Source: Paracoccus salsus (GTDB taxonomy: Bacteria > Pseudomonadota > Alphaproteobacteria > Rhodobacterales > Rhodobacteraceae). From it: a stretch of 64,000 nucleotides of DNA. The position numbers were made by a program, and so were the translations under genes. Below are positions 28,249 through 37,936 of this stretch, piece after piece (within the stretch, counting starts at the first letter, position 1; every line of letters starts with the position of its first letter). The stretch lies in NCBI RefSeq assembly GCF_021556615.1, contig NZ_JAKGGD010000003.1:434001-498000 (forward strand), given 5' to 3'. The notes beneath the pieces are model-generated. The model was not told the origin of the DNA and did no database searches. It was given only the letters and a program-made list of their open reading frames with translations.

Positions 28249-29475
28249 CTAGATGGGATGATCGCCCGCCGCGTCAATGACCCGGGTCGGCAGTCCCATC
28301 TGGCCAAGCAGCTGAAGGAAAGGCCGCGCCGGAAGGTCCTCGACATTGACCATCCGCTTCACGTCCCAGACGCCGCGCGCGATCAGGATCGCGGCTGCGA
28401 CCGGCGGCACGCCGGCGGTATAGCTGATCCCCTGGCTGCCGACCTCGGCATAGGCGTCCTTGTGGTCGGCGACGTTGTAGATGAACACCTCGCCTTCCTT
28501 GCCGTCCAGGCTGCCCTTGACCAGATCGCCGATGCAGGTCTTGCCCTCGTAATCGGGCGCCAGACTGGCCGGGTCCGGCAGGACGGCCTTGACCAGCTTC
28601 AGCGGCACGACCTCGTGTCCCTCGGCGGTGCGAACCGGCTGCTCGCTGAGCAGCCCCAGATTCTGCAGCACGGTAAAGACGTTGATGTAGTGATCGCCGA
28701 ACCCCATCCAGAATCGCACATCGGCATCCTTGTAGCGGGCAGAGAGGCTGTGAACCTCGTCATGCCCGGACAGATAGGCGGTGCGCTTGCCGACGACCGG
28801 CAGATCCCACTCGCGGCCGATCTCGAACATCCGGTTTTCCTTCCATTCGCCGTCCTGCCAGGAGTAGACGGTGCCGGTGAACTCGCGGAAGTTTATCTCG
28901 GGGTCGAAATTCGTGGCGAACCAGCGACCGTGGCTGCCGGCGTTGACGTCCACGATGTCGATGCTGTCGATCCTGTCGAAATACTCGTCCTCGGCAAGGC
29001 GGGCATAGGCGTTCACCACGCCCGGATCGAAGCCGGCGCCGAGGATCGCGGTGATGCCGGCCTTGGCCACGTCCTCACGGCGTTTCCATTCGTAGTTGGC
29101 ATACCAGGGCGGCGTCTCGCAGACCTTGGCCGGGTCCTCGTGAATGGCGGTGTCGATATAGGCCGCACCCGCGCGGATGCAGCCCTCCAGCACGGTCATG
29201 TTGATAAAGGCCGTCCCCACATTGATGACGATCCCGGCTTCCGTCTTCCTGATCAGCGCCTCGACCGCGTCAGGGTCCATCGCGTCCAGCGCGTGGCTGG
29301 TGAAGGCCATGCCGTGACCCTTCTGTCGCAGCGATTCGATGATTGCATCGGCCTTGGCCTGGGTCCGGTTGGCGATGTGCAGTTCGCCGAACTCGGCTGA
29401 CCATTGCGCGAGCTTGTGCGCCGAGACTTGCGCGACGCCACCCGCGCCGATGATGAGGACATTCTTCTTGGCCAA
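28249..29475 (-). CDS. Carboxynorspermidine synthase (saccharopine dehydrogenase family)
   Basis: The 408-residue oxidoreductase has an N-terminal Rossmann motif (VLIIGAGGVAQVSAHKLAQ) and the saccharopine-dehydrogenase C-terminal domain (GHDEVHSLSARYKDADVRFW). Relatives next to nspC reductively condense aspartate semialdehyde with putrescine or diaminopropane to give carboxyspermidine or carboxynorspermidine. The start is TTG at 29473-29475, supported by AAGGAG eight bases upstream. The decarboxylase gene lies 36 bp upstream on the same strand, so a two-gene polyamine operon is likely. Which diamine is used is not evident. Confidence 0.88.
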   Translation of the reverse strand: MAKKNVLIIGAGGVAQVSAHKLAQWSAEFGELHIANRTQAKADAIIESLRQKGHGMAFTSHALDAMDPDAVEALIRKTEAGIVINVGTAFINMTVLEGCIRAGAAYIDTAIHEDPAKVCETPPWYANYEWKRREDVAKAGITAILGAGFDPGVVNAYARLAEDEYFDRIDSIDIVDVNAGSHGRWFATNFDPEINFREFTGTVYSWQDGEWKENRMFEIGREWDLPVVGKRTAYLSGHDEVHSLSARYKDADVRFWMGFGDHYINVFTVLQNLGLLSEQPVRTAEGHEVVPLKLVKAVLPDPASLAPDYEGKTCIGDLVKGSLDGKEGEVFIYNVADHKDAYAEVGSQGISYTAGVPPVAAAILIARGVWDVKRMVNVEDLPARPFLQLLGQMGLPTRVIDAAGDHPI

Positions 29476-29511
29476 TTCCGACTCCTTTTCCGGTGGCTGG
29501 GGATGGGCGCC

Positions 29512-30612
29512 CTAGGACAGGCTGGACTTGTAGTCGTCGAAGGAAAAACTGCGAACGGTCCGTATGCTGCCATCCTCTTCGCGGATCGCGATGGCAGGCA
29601 TGGCGACGCCGTTGAACCAGTTCTTCTTGACCATGGTATAGCCCGCCGCGTCGGCGATGCTGATCCGGTCGCCGATCTGCAAGGGCCGCGCGAAGCGTGC
29701 GTCGCCGAAAATGTCGCCCGCCAGGCAGGTCTTGCCGGCGATCTGGTATTCGTGCTCGCCGTCCTGCGGCAGCTTCGCCGTCTCGCGATAGATCAGCAGG
29801 TCCAGCATATGCGCTTCGATGCTGCTGTCGACGATCGCGACCTGCCGGCCGTTATCGATCACGTCCAGCACGCTGACCTCCAGCGTCGCGGATTTCGTGA
29901 TGCTGGCCTCGCCGGGTTCCAGATAGACCTGCACGCCGTGCTTCTGGCTGAACTCCGCCAGCCGGTCGGCCAGTCGGTCCAGCGGATAGCCCTCGCCGGT
30001 GAAATGGATGCCGCCGCCAAGGCTGACCCATTCCAGCTTCTGCAGGATGTCGCCGAACTCGCTCTCGATCCGTGTCAGCTGGTGATCGAACAGGTCGAAA
30101 TCCGCGTTCTCGCAATTGTAGTGGATCATCACGCCGCTGATCCGGTCCATCGCCGCCTCAAGCCGGGTGATGTCCCATTCGCCAAGCCGGCTGAAGGGAC
30201 GCGCCGGGTCGGCCAGATCGAATCCGCTGGTCGAGAATCGCGGGTTCAGCCGCAGCCCGGTGGTGATGCCCGCGGCCTTGTGCGCGAAACGGTCCAGCTG
30301 GCTGAGGCTGTTGAAGATCATCTTGTCGGCATAGCCGATCGCCTCGTCGATCTCGTGGTCGGCCCATGCGACGGAGTAGGCGTGGGTTTCCTTGCCGAAC
30401 TCCTCGTGCCCAAGCCGCAATTCGAACAGCGATGACGACGTCGTGCCGTCCAGATACTCGCGCATGAAATCGAAGGCCGACCAGGTGGCAAAGCATTTCA
30501 GCGCCAGCAATGCCTTGGCGCCCGACCGCTGGCGCAGCCTTGCGATCCGTTCCATGTTGCCGCGCAACAGGGTCTTGTCGATCAGATAGAATGGCGTTTG
30601 CGGCTGGGTCAT
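29512..30612 (-). CDS. nspC: Carboxynorspermidine decarboxylase
   Basis: The 366-residue PLP enzyme of the alanine-racemase-fold decarboxylases has the PLP lysine in LLALKCFATWS, the glycine-rich phosphate loop SLGGGIHFTGEGYP, and the ACxG-like region CLAGDIFGDARF near the active site. It decarboxylates carboxy(nor)spermidine to (nor)spermidine, the second step of the S-adenosylmethionine-independent triamine route. The ATG at 30610-30612 follows AAAGGACC. It precedes and is likely co-transcribed with the dehydrogenase. Confidence 0.92.
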   Translation of the reverse strand: MTQPQTPFYLIDKTLLRGNMERIARLRQRSGAKALLALKCFATWSAFDFMREYLDGTTSSSLFELRLGHEEFGKETHAYSVAWADHEIDEAIGYADKMIFNSLSQLDRFAHKAAGITTGLRLNPRFSTSGFDLADPARPFSRLGEWDITRLEAAMDRISGVMIHYNCENADFDLFDHQLTRIESEFGDILQKLEWVSLGGGIHFTGEGYPLDRLADRLAEFSQKHGVQVYLEPGEASITKSATLEVSVLDVIDNGRQVAIVDSSIEAHMLDLLIYRETAKLPQDGEHEYQIAGKTCLAGDIFGDARFARPLQIGDRISIADAAGYTMVKKNWFNGVAMPAIAIREEDGSIRTVRSFSFDDYKSSLS

Positions 30613-30717
30613 GCGGGTCCTTTGGGCGAAGGCTCTGAACGTAAAGACGAAAGGGCCGATATAGCCACGCATCCCGCTTTTCGCAAGGAAGGGTAACGGG
30701 TGGATGACGCCCGCCGG

Positions 30718-31107
30718 TCAGCCGGCGTGAGCGATCGCCATGCGGCGAAATTCGCGTTTCAGAAGTTCCAGTTCGGATCGCAGCAGCGCCACTTCGGCGG
30801 CCAGGTCCTCGTCCAGCACCTTGCCGGCGGCGATGGTCAGACGGTCCAGCCGCACCGATTCCGGCCCGACCGGCGTCCCGGCCTCGCCCTCGTCCGCCAC
30901 CAGCATCAGGCTGGCGACCCCGTCCGAGATCAACGCTCCGGGCAGGTCCAGCCGGATGTCCCACATGCCCTCGGCGGTTTCGGTGAGCCGCGCCTCGGCG
31001 ACGACCTCACCGAGACAGGTCGCGCAGATCCGCGCGGGGCGCTGCGGCGCGCGCAGCCGGCCCGTCCAGACGCCGCCCTTGACGCCGTGGCTGTCGAATA
31101 TGGCCAT
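30718..31107 (-). CDS. Hypothetical protein downstream of DUF6478 gene
   Basis: This 129-residue protein is unrecognised. A beta-rich N-terminal part contains CATCL (a CxxC pair at ICATCLGEVV), and the last ~30 residues form a helix with heptads (LAAEVALLRSELELLKREFRR). The ATG at 31105-31107 is preceded by GAGGAGAGGTG; a GTG one codon earlier is possible. The gene lies 9 bp after the DUF6478 gene, with which it is probably co-transcribed. A perfect 6-bp-stem hairpin (30712-30727) overlaps its stop codon. Confidence 0.7.
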   Translation of the reverse strand: MAIFDSHGVKGGVWTGRLRAPQRPARICATCLGEVVAEARLTETAEGMWDIRLDLPGALISDGVASLMLVADEGEAGTPVGPESVRLDRLTIAAGKVLDEDLAAEVALLRSELELLKREFRRMAIAHAG

Positions 31108-31116
31108 CACCTCTCC

Positions 31117-31902
31117 TCACATCTGGGCGCGCGGATGGCGCGACAACATCGCGTCACTCAGGGTGACGGCGTTCATGTAGGGCGCCTCGAAGATCAGGTC
31201 GATCCAGACCTTGTCGATCGGACGATGCGTCAGGTCCAGATAGGCCAGATCGAACTCGACCGAACGGGGGCAGTCGCGGCCCTCGATCGGATCGCCAAGC
31301 TGGCGCAGCATGGTTTCGGTATTCGGCCCCTGCGTGATGTTCAGCCGGCCATAGACGGTGATCGCCCGCTCGGCCTGCAGGACGGTGTCCAGCCGCAGCA
31401 CATGATGCGGGCCCAGTTCATCGCGCAACGCGTCCGGCAGATCCAGGGACAGCGACAGGTAGCTGCCCGAAAAGCCCAGCATCTCAAGCGTCAGCCCGTA
31501 GGGCGACAGATCGGTCGCGCGGCGGTTGCGGTGCTGGCGCAGGATCAGCGCCTGATGCGGGCAGTCATGGAACAGCGCGACCTCGTCGCCCAGCCGCTGC
31601 CCGTTCCGGGGCGCGGCCATCGCCGCGGGCGTGATGCGGCCACGCAGCATCAGCGGCCGCCAGTGCCAGTCGGTGCCCGGCGGAAGAGTGGCCAGATCGG
31701 CGCGGTCGCCGCCACGCGGCAGGCGGGCGTCGGACATTTGCAGGAACCGGGTCAGGGTCCGGTGCAGTTCTGCGGCCTCGTCGCGTATTTCAGGCAGGGT
31801 CGGGCGATCGCGGCGCGCCAGCGCATCGACCTGCGCCAGCCATTGCCGCGCAGCCTTGTCACGGATGCGCCGCGCCAGCCAGCCCTGAGCTTTCGCCGCC
31901 AT
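31117..31902 (-). CDS. DUF6478 family protein
   Basis: The 261-residue protein resembles the DUF6478 proteins widespread in Rhodobacteraceae: an N-terminal helix (AKAQGWLARRIRDKAARQW), then an all-beta domain with GTDWHWRPLMLRGRI and LFHDCPHQALILRQ. No signal peptide or catalytic motif is visible, and the function is unknown. It starts 6 bp after the ilvD stop and is followed by the 129-residue gene, which suggests one transcript from ilvD. Confidence 0.75.
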   Translation of the reverse strand: MAAKAQGWLARRIRDKAARQWLAQVDALARRDRPTLPEIRDEAAELHRTLTRFLQMSDARLPRGGDRADLATLPPGTDWHWRPLMLRGRITPAAMAAPRNGQRLGDEVALFHDCPHQALILRQHRNRRATDLSPYGLTLEMLGFSGSYLSLSLDLPDALRDELGPHHVLRLDTVLQAERAITVYGRLNITQGPNTETMLRQLGDPIEGRDCPRSVEFDLAYLDLTHRPIDKVWIDLIFEAPYMNAVTLSDAMLSRHPRAQM

Positions 31903-31908
31903 GTCGTC

Positions 31909-33642
31909 CTATTGATCCATGTAGACATGTGTTTCGGCGGCGGCGCCGGGATGGGTCACCGCGCCCCAGCGCGCGCCGCCGACAAGCTGGGCGTATTTCC
32001 ACAGCGCACCCGACGCATAGTCGGTCTTGCGCGCGCCGGCCCATGCGGCCTTGCGCGCGGCAAGTTCGTCATCGGACAGATCGACTTCGATCCGCCCCGC
32101 GAGGGCGTCGATGGTGATCATGTCGCCATCCCGCAGCAGCGCGATCGGCCCGCCATGGGCGGCCTCGGGTCCGACATGGCCGACGCAGAAACCGCGTGTC
32201 GCACCCGAGAAGCGCCCGTCGGTGATCAGGGCGACCTTCTTGCCCATCCCCTGCCCCGACAGCGCCGCGGTCGTCGCCAGCATCTCGCGCATCCCCGGTC
32301 CGCCGGCCGGGCCTTCATTGCGGATCACGAAGACATCGCCCTCGGCATAGCCGCGCTGCTGGACGGCGGCGAAAGCCTCTTCCTCGCTTTCGAAGACCCG
32401 GGCCGGACCGGTGAAGACCTGGTCCTCGGCCGTCATGCCCGCAACCTTCACGATCGCGCCGTCGGGGGCGAGATTGCCTTTCAGGCCGACCACGCCTCCT
32501 GTCGCGCTGAGCGGTGTGGCGACCGGATGGATCACCTTGCCATCGGCTTCGCGCACCACCAGGTCGATCTCTTCGCCGATGCTGCGGCCGGTCGCGGTGA
32601 TGCAATCCTCGTGGACCAGGCCCGCGCGGCGCAATTCGCGCATGACCACCGGCACGCCGCCCGCCTCGTAGAGGTCCTTGGCGACGTATGCGCCGCCCGG
32701 CCGCAGATTCACGAAATAGGGTGTGTCGCGGAAGATGTCGCAGACATCGAACAGGTCGAAATCGATCCCCGCCTCATGCGCGATCGCCGGCAGGTGCAGC
32801 CCGGCATTGGTGGAACCGCCGGTGCAGGCCACGACGCGGGCGGCGTTCTCCAGCGACTTGCGGGTGACGATGTCGCGGGCGCGGATGTTCCTTTCGATCA
32901 GCCGCATGACCGCCTCGCCCGACGCAAGCCCGTACTGGTCGCGGGATTCATAGGGTGCCGGGGCGCCCGAGCTGTTCGGCAGCGCCAGGCCGATCGCCTC
33001 GGAGACGCAGGCCATGGTGTTGGCGGTGTACTGGCCGCCGCAGGCCCCCGCCGAAGGACAGGCGACGCGTTCCAGGATATCAAGCTCGGCGTCCGTCATC
33101 TTGCCGGCCTGATGCTGGCCGACGGCCTCGAACACGTCCTGGACGACGACATCGCGGCCGTTCAGCCTTCCGGGCAGGATGGAGCCGCCATAAATGAACA
33201 CCGATGGCACGTTCAGCCGCACCATCGCCATCATCATGCCGGGCAGCGACTTGTCGCAGCCGGCCAGCCCGACCAGCGCGTCATAGCAATGCCCGCGCAT
33301 GGTCAGTTCGACCGTGTCGGCGATGGCGTCGCGGCTGGCAAGGCTGGATCGCATCCCTTCATGGCCCATGGCGATGCCGTCGGTCACCGTGATCGTGGTG
33401 AATTCACGCGGGCAGCCGCCGCCCTTCTTGACGCCTTGCTTGACCGACTGCGCCTGGCGGTTCAGCGAGATGTTGCAGGGTGCGGCCTCGTTCCAGCAGG
33501 TTGCGACCCCGACCCAGGGGCTGTGCATCTCGTCCTCGGAGATCCCCATCGCATAGAAATAGCTGCGATGTGGTGCGCGCGCCGGCCCTTCGGTGACGTG
33601 ACGGCTTGGAAGCCGGGATTTGTCGAACCGCGAATTCTGCAT
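31909..33642 (-). CDS. ilvD: Dihydroxy-acid dehydratase
   Basis: The 577-residue enzyme makes the 2-oxo acids for isoleucine and valine and donates to pantothenate synthesis. It has the iron-sulfur ligands Cys56 (EAAPCNISL), Cys129 (GCDKSLPG, with the adjacent Lys131) and the CPSAGACGG cysteine near residue 202, plus the C-terminal [22 protein letters not shown] segment. The length fits the shorter IlvD class. The ATG at 33640-33642 has a G-rich site upstream. It leads a probable transcript with the DUF6478 pair. Confidence 0.95.
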   Translation of the reverse strand: MQNSRFDKSRLPSRHVTEGPARAPHRSYFYAMGISEDEMHSPWVGVATCWNEAAPCNISLNRQAQSVKQGVKKGGGCPREFTTITVTDGIAMGHEGMRSSLASRDAIADTVELTMRGHCYDALVGLAGCDKSLPGMMMAMVRLNVPSVFIYGGSILPGRLNGRDVVVQDVFEAVGQHQAGKMTDAELDILERVACPSAGACGGQYTANTMACVSEAIGLALPNSSGAPAPYESRDQYGLASGEAVMRLIERNIRARDIVTRKSLENAARVVACTGGSTNAGLHLPAIAHEAGIDFDLFDVCDIFRDTPYFVNLRPGGAYVAKDLYEAGGVPVVMRELRRAGLVHEDCITATGRSIGEEIDLVVREADGKVIHPVATPLSATGGVVGLKGNLAPDGAIVKVAGMTAEDQVFTGPARVFESEEEAFAAVQQRGYAEGDVFVIRNEGPAGGPGMREMLATTAALSGQGMGKKVALITDGRFSGATRGFCVGHVGPEAAHGGPIALLRDGDMITIDALAGRIEVDLSDDELAARKAAWAGARKTDYASGALWKYAQLVGGARWGAVTHPGAAAETHVYMDQ

Positions 33643-33702
33643 CTTGTCCCCCCGCTGGCTGCGTTACCCCGGGATAAACCGCGGCGGCGGAGGGAACAAG
33701 CG

Positions 33703-34041
33703 TCAGGCGACCAGAGCGTCCAGTCTGGCCGCGCAGATGAAGTCGTTTTCGGTCAGGCCGCCGGCCTCGTGGGTGGTGAACTTCACCTCGCAATAACCCC
33801 ATCCGAAGGTGATGTCGGGATGGTGGCCCTGCTTGTTCCCCAGCCATGCGGCAAGATTCGCCATCTCGACGGCTTTCAGGAAGCCCTTGAACGCGAACCG
33901 GCGGCTGATGGTGGTGCCATCTTCCGACAGCACCCAGCCCTCGAGCCGGGACATCATCGCCGCCGTCTCGTCGGGTCCATAGGGCGCGACGTTCCCTTGA
34001 CAGGGTTCGCAGGTCTTGTCTGCCAGATCACGGTTTGTCAT
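33703..34041 (-). CDS. phhB: 4a-hydroxytetrahydrobiopterin (pterin-4a-carbinolamine) dehydratase
   Basis: The 112-residue enzyme dehydrates the pterin carbinolamine produced by phenylalanine hydroxylase. The motif GNKQGHHPDITFGWGYCEVK and the later TTHEAGGLTENDF contain the conserved active-site histidines. A cysteine pair (CEPC) lies near residue 13. The ATG at 34039-34041 follows GAGGAGAAG; the longer open frame upstream lies inside phhA. The 10-bp gap after phhA shows a two-gene operon. Confidence 0.94.
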   Translation of the reverse strand: MTNRDLADKTCEPCQGNVAPYGPDETAAMMSRLEGWVLSEDGTTISRRFAFKGFLKAVEMANLAAWLGNKQGHHPDITFGWGYCEVKFTTHEAGGLTENDFICAARLDALVA

Positions 34042-34051
34042 GTGCTTCTCC

Positions 34052-34843
34052 TCACGCGGCGGTGCTGGGTGGGTATTTCGGTGCGTGCAGGCCAAGACTG
34101 CGCGCCCGTTCGATATCGGCCAGCAGATCGCGCTTCGCCGCCGCGAACAAGTCGTCAAGGTCATCGACGACGAAATAGACCGGCTGATGGATGTCGATCC
34201 GGTAGGGCGTGCGCAGGATGTCGATGACATCGAAGGGGCGATGCTCGGCCGCGTCCGACAGCGACCAGGGCAGTTCGGTGACCGAGCTTGCCAGCCCCGA
34301 CCCCAGCGCCTTCAGCTGCCCGTCTTCGCGCATCAGCCCGAATTCGATGGAGAACCAGTACAGTCGGATCAGCCAGCTGTAGTCGGCCTTGCCGCAGCGC
34401 GTCCCCGCCTCGCCGATGGCCTGGCTGAAGGCGGCAAAGGCCGGATCTGTCAGCAGCGGCGTGTGGCCGAAGATCTCGTGAAAGATGTCGGGTTCCTCGA
34501 TATAATCGAAATGCTTGCGCTTGCGGATGAAGCTGGCGGCGGGAAAGGTCCGGTCGGACAGCATCCCGAAGAACTTGCCGAAGCCGATCAGCGCCGGCAC
34601 CGGCTGCACGCTCCAGCCGGTCAGTTCCCCCAGCCTGGCCGAAATGTCGGGACATTGCGGCACACGCTCCGTGGGCATGTCCAGCAGATCGAGCCCGCGC
34701 AGATAGGGCCGCGCCATGTGCTGGCGAACGGCGGGCAACTGGCGCGCGACGAGGTCGCGCCAGACGGCGTCTTCCTGTTCGTCATAGGCGATGAACCCGG
34801 CGTCATCGGGCGTCTTGGCTTCGTATTCGGTCGATTTCGGCAT
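34052..34843 (-). CDS. phhA: Phenylalanine 4-monooxygenase
   Basis: The 263-residue monomeric, pterin-dependent enzyme converts phenylalanine to tyrosine. The iron ligands are visible: His122 and His127 in FHEIFGHTPLL and Glu167 in YWFSIEFGLM. It lacks the regulatory ACT domain of animal enzymes, as usual in bacteria. The ATG at 34841-34843 follows GGAGGAG; a longer in-frame reading crosses the divergent promoter and is rejected. phhB follows, and an Lrp-type regulator diverges from it. Confidence 0.95.
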   Translation of the reverse strand: MPKSTEYEAKTPDDAGFIAYDEQEDAVWRDLVARQLPAVRQHMARPYLRGLDLLDMPTERVPQCPDISARLGELTGWSVQPVPALIGFGKFFGMLSDRTFPAASFIRKRKHFDYIEEPDIFHEIFGHTPLLTDPAFAAFSQAIGEAGTRCGKADYSWLIRLYWFSIEFGLMREDGQLKALGSGLASSVTELPWSLSDAAEHRPFDVIDILRTPYRIDIHQPVYFVVDDLDDLFAAAKRDLLADIERARSLGLHAPKYPPSTAA

Positions 34844-34908
34844 GGTGCGGCTCCTCCTCGCCAACATCTTACCCCGATTCGCGGATAATTCTTGCCGATT
34901 GCGCGTTG

Positions 34909-34950
34909 CTTGCCAAAAGTAGGGGCAAGATATTCTTGCAAATTGCCAAG
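34909..34950. promoter_or_regulatory. Candidate Lrp-type operator cluster between phhA and regulator
   Basis: Two inverted elements lie in the 119-bp divergent spacer: CTTGCC-N9-GGCAAG (34909-34929) and CTTGCAAATTGCCAAG (34935-34950, symmetrical as CTTGnnAATTnnCAAG). A further CTTGCC occurs at 34891. Repeated, AT-centred palindromes next to an Lrp/AsnC gene fit autoregulation and control of phhAB. The assignment is by symmetry and position only. Confidence 0.55.
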
Positions 34951-34962
34951 TCAGGAAATGAA

Positions 34963-35424
34963 ATGCCCGGTCTGGACGAAACGGATCGCCGCCTGCTGCG
35001 CCTGCTGCAACGGGATGCAACATTGTCCACACAGGTGCTGGCCGAGAAGGCCGGGCTGTCCGCCTCTCCGGCCTGGCGGCGGGTCAAGCGGATGATCGAG
35101 GACGGGATCATCCGTCGTCAGGTGGCGCTGGTCGATCCGCCTCGGGCGGGGTTGCACGCGATGGCCTATCTGCAGGTCTCGCTGCTGGAACACACCGAAG
35201 AATCGCTGGCCCGTTTCGACCGCTTCGTGCAGACCGAGGAGCAGATCGTCGAATGCGCTGCCATCACCGGAACCTCGGATTACCAGCTCAAGATCGTCGC
35301 CGCCGATCCCGAGGGGCTGGAACACTTCATCATGCGCCGGATGCTGGCTTTGGGCATCGTCCGGGGAACGGTGACGAATTTCGTGCTGCGGCAAACCAAG
35401 TACACGACCGCCATGCCGCTATAG
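34963..35424 (+). CDS. Lrp/AsnC family transcriptional regulator
   Basis: The 153-residue regulator has an N-terminal helix-turn-helix (LDETDRRLLRLLQRDATLST, then LAEKAGLSASPAWRRVKRM) and a C-terminal RAM/AsnC domain with the effector-binding turn AAITGTSDYQLKIVA. It diverges from phhAB and most likely senses an aromatic amino acid and controls phenylalanine degradation. The ATG at 34963 follows CAGGAAATG. The upstream in-frame extension would reach into the operator region and is not used. Confidence 0.9.
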   Translation: MPGLDETDRRLLRLLQRDATLSTQVLAEKAGLSASPAWRRVKRMIEDGIIRRQVALVDPPRAGLHAMAYLQVSLLEHTEESLARFDRFVQTEEQIVECAAITGTSDYQLKIVAADPEGLEHFIMRRMLALGIVRGTVTNFVLRQTKYTTAMPL

Positions 35425-36861
35425 CAGCGGCGAAGCCAGCGCCAGAAGGTTGTTGCGAAGCCGCCGCAGCACACTCCAGCCGCTCACGTCCTGCAATGTG
35501 ATCGGACACGAACGCGCGATGTAGGAGGCCTGTCTTGCGTCGATCTCGGTGACCAGCTGTTCGTCGAAGATCGCGATGTTGACCTCGTAGTTCAGCTCGA
35601 AGCTGCGCCGGTCCAGATTGGCGCTGCCGACCATGGCCATGCAGCCGTCCACGGTCATGATCTTGGAATGCGGCAGACCCGGCTGGAACAGGCGCAGCCT
35701 GACACCCGCCGAAAGCAGCCCGAAGTAAAATCCCTCGCTGGTCGCGCCGACCACAAGCGAATCGTTGCGCGCGGGAAGGATCATCGTGACCTGGACGCCC
35801 CGGCGCGCCGCCGCCCGGATCGCGGCATCCAGCGCCGCGTCGGGCACGTAATAAGGCGTGGTGATGGTCACTTCCCGGCGTGCGGCATGCAGCATGCCCG
35901 TCAGGCAGTCCGAAATGCTTCCCGCCCGCAGATCCGGCCCGGTCGCGACGATCTGGCCTGCCATCCCTGGCCGTTCGGCTGCATCGACAAGCTGCAGCAT
36001 GTGGCCCAGATCGCGCCCGGTATAGGTCATCCAGTCGCCCAGAAACACGGACTGCAACTGCCGCACCAGCGGTCCCTCGATGCGGAACAGGACATCGACC
36101 CAGGGCCCGAAGCGCAGCTTGGGCAGGAACGCCATGTCCGCGCAGTTTCGGCTGCCGGTAAAGGCCACGCGGTTGTCGACCACCAGGATCTTGCGGTGAT
36201 TGCGCAGATCCAGCCTGCGGAACAGGATGCTGATGACCGGCAGGCCCCACGGAAACGCCGTGACGCACTCTGCCCCGGCCCGCTGCATCCGCTGCCAATG
36301 TGTCGAGCGGACCAGAGTTCGTGACCCCAGCGCGTCGACGATCACCCGGCAGGCGACGCCGCGACGGGCTGCGCGCTCGATCGCATCGGCAACCTTGACA
36401 CCGCTGTGGTCGGGGAGCCAGATGTAGAACAGGATATGAACGTGATCGCGCGCCCGTTCGATCTCGGCGACCAGATCGTCGATGGCCTGGTCGCCCTCGT
36501 CCAGCAGCCGGATGTGATTGCCCTGCAGCACATCCATGCCACCCACCGATGCATTCGCGGCGACCACCGGCCGGGCGAATTCCGGGGTGCTGCTGGCCAG
36601 CACATCGGGACTGGGCGTGCGCAGACCCGTCAGCCGGTCGCGGATATCGCTCATGCGCTGAACCTCGGCCTGGTTCATCCGGACCTCGCCGAACAGCAGA
36701 TAGGCCAGGATACCCACCAGCGGCACCGCCTCGATGACCATGATCCAGGCCAGCCGCACCGAGGGGTCCAGCCGCGGACGGATCAACACCCGGCCGATGA
36801 AGGCCACGGTCAAGGCCGCGTGCAGAAGGACAAGGGTCGAGGTCCACATGCCGGGCATCAT
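35419..36861 (-). CDS. cls: Cardiolipin synthase (phospholipase D superfamily)
   Basis: The 480-residue inner-membrane enzyme joins two phosphatidylglycerols to cardiolipin. Two N-terminal helices precede two HKD catalytic motifs: [19 protein letters not shown] and [20 protein letters not shown]. The length and layout match ClsA. Two ATGs (36856-36861) follow GAGACGGA; a further in-frame ATG lies at 36847-36849, so the start is uncertain by a few codons. Its end overlaps the regulator's end by 6 bp, tail to tail. It diverges from accD. Confidence 0.92.
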   Translation of the reverse strand: MMPGMWTSTLVLLHAALTVAFIGRVLIRPRLDPSVRLAWIMVIEAVPLVGILAYLLFGEVRMNQAEVQRMSDIRDRLTGLRTPSPDVLASSTPEFARPVVAANASVGGMDVLQGNHIRLLDEGDQAIDDLVAEIERARDHVHILFYIWLPDHSGVKVADAIERAARRGVACRVIVDALGSRTLVRSTHWQRMQRAGAECVTAFPWGLPVISILFRRLDLRNHRKILVVDNRVAFTGSRNCADMAFLPKLRFGPWVDVLFRIEGPLVRQLQSVFLGDWMTYTGRDLGHMLQLVDAAERPGMAGQIVATGPDLRAGSISDCLTGMLHAARREVTITTPYYVPDAALDAAIRAAARRGVQVTMILPARNDSLVVGATSEGFYFGLLSAGVRLRLFQPGLPHSKIMTVDGCMAMVGSANLDRRSFELNYEVNIAIFDEQLVTEIDARQASYIARSCPITLQDVSGWSVLRRLRNNLLALASPLL

Positions 36862-36936
36862 CCGTCTCGGCCGGGGCAATTGCAATTCCCCCGCGCCCGG
36901 CATATCTGGGACCAGTCACAGCCAGGGACGCCCGCG

Positions 36937-37905
36937 ATGAACTGGATCACCAACTATGTCCGCCCGCGCATCAACTCGCTGTTCTCGCGCCGTGAAGTGC
37001 CCGAGAATCTGTGGACGAAATGCCCCGAATGCGGAACGATGCTGTTTCACCGCGAATTGTCGGACAATCTGAATGTCTGCACGAATTGCGACCATCATCT
37101 GGCGATCACTCCGCGTGAACGCTTCGAGGCGCTGTTCGACGGCGGCGCTTTCGTCGAGGTGAAGGTCCCCGATCCGGTCGCCGACCCGCTGCAGTTCCGC
37201 GACCAGAAGAAATATCCCGACCGGATGAGGGCCGCCCAGAAAGCCACGGGCGAAAAAGAGGCGATGCTGGTCGTCGAAGGCGAGATCGGCCGCACCCCGA
37301 TCGTCGCCGCCGCGCAGGATTTCAGCTTCATGGGCGGCTCCATGGGCATGTATGTCGGCAACGCCATCATCGCCGCCGCCGAACGCGCGCTGAAGCTGCG
37401 CCGCCCGCTTGTGCTGTTCTCCGCCGCCGGCGGTGCGCGCATGCAGGAGGGGATCCTGTCGCTCATGCAGATGCCGCGCACCACCGTCGCGGTCGAGATG
37501 CTGCGCGATGCCGGCCTGCCCTATGTCGTCGTTCTTACCCATCCGACAACCGGCGGCGTGACCGCCAGCTATGCGATGCTGGGCGACATCCAGATCGCCG
37601 AACCGAACGCCCTGATCTGCTTTGCCGGACCGCGGGTGATCGAGCAGACCATCCGCGAGAAACTGCCCGAGGGCTTTCAGCGCGCCGAGTACCTGCTGGA
37701 GCACGGCATGCTGGACCGCGTCACCCACCGCCGGAAGCTGCGCGACGAGTTGATCTCGATCCTGCGCATGCTGGGCGGCATGCCTGCCCCGACCAAGGCC
37801 GACCTGCCCGCGCCCGCCCCCGCCCCCGCCGAGTTGCCGGCCGCCGATGCCGCCGCCGCACCGGCTTCCAAGCCGGACCGCGCCGGCGGCAAGTCGGCGT
37901 CCTGA
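36937..37905 (+). CDS. accD: Acetyl-CoA carboxylase carboxyltransferase subunit beta
   Basis: The 322-residue subunit transfers carboxyl from biotin to acetyl-CoA with AccA, the committed step of fatty-acid synthesis. The four-cysteine zinc finger is clear (Cys29, Cys32, Cys48, Cys51), then [14 protein letters not shown] and [19 protein letters not shown] of the crotonase-fold core. The last ~40 residues are an Ala/Pro-rich disordered tail. It is followed by a hairpin and folC, an order seen in many Proteobacteria. Confidence 0.96.
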   Translation: MNWITNYVRPRINSLFSRREVPENLWTKCPECGTMLFHRELSDNLNVCTNCDHHLAITPRERFEALFDGGAFVEVKVPDPVADPLQFRDQKKYPDRMRAAQKATGEKEAMLVVEGEIGRTPIVAAAQDFSFMGGSMGMYVGNAIIAAAERALKLRRPLVLFSAAGGARMQEGILSLMQMPRTTVAVEMLRDAGLPYVVVLTHPTTGGVTASYAMLGDIQIAEPNALICFAGPRVIEQTIREKLPEGFQRAEYLLEHGMLDRVTHRRKLRDELISILRMLGGMPAPTKADLPAPAPAPAELPAADAAAAPASKPDRAGGKSAS

Positions 37906-37936
37906 GTCTTTGCCGTGGCACAAATATCCCGGGGGT

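Noticed and set aside
30712..30727. Possible terminator after the gene at 30718
   Set aside because: CGCCGG-TCAG-CCGGCG is a perfect hairpin but contains the stop codon and has no T-run on the minus strand.
30700..34227. 1175-codon + strand open frame
   Set aside because: It crosses the unknown small gene, DUF6478, ilvD, phhB and the end of phhA in antisense; all of those have identifiable products or ribosome sites.
32000..36000. A novel defence or secretion island
   Set aside because: The genes here are ordinary amino-acid, pterin and lipid enzymes with clear orthologues; nothing suggests an undescribed system.
36406..36936. N-terminal extension of accD
   Set aside because: It would be antisense to cls; AccD starts at [11 protein letters not shown] in the family and a zinc finger follows at the normal position.
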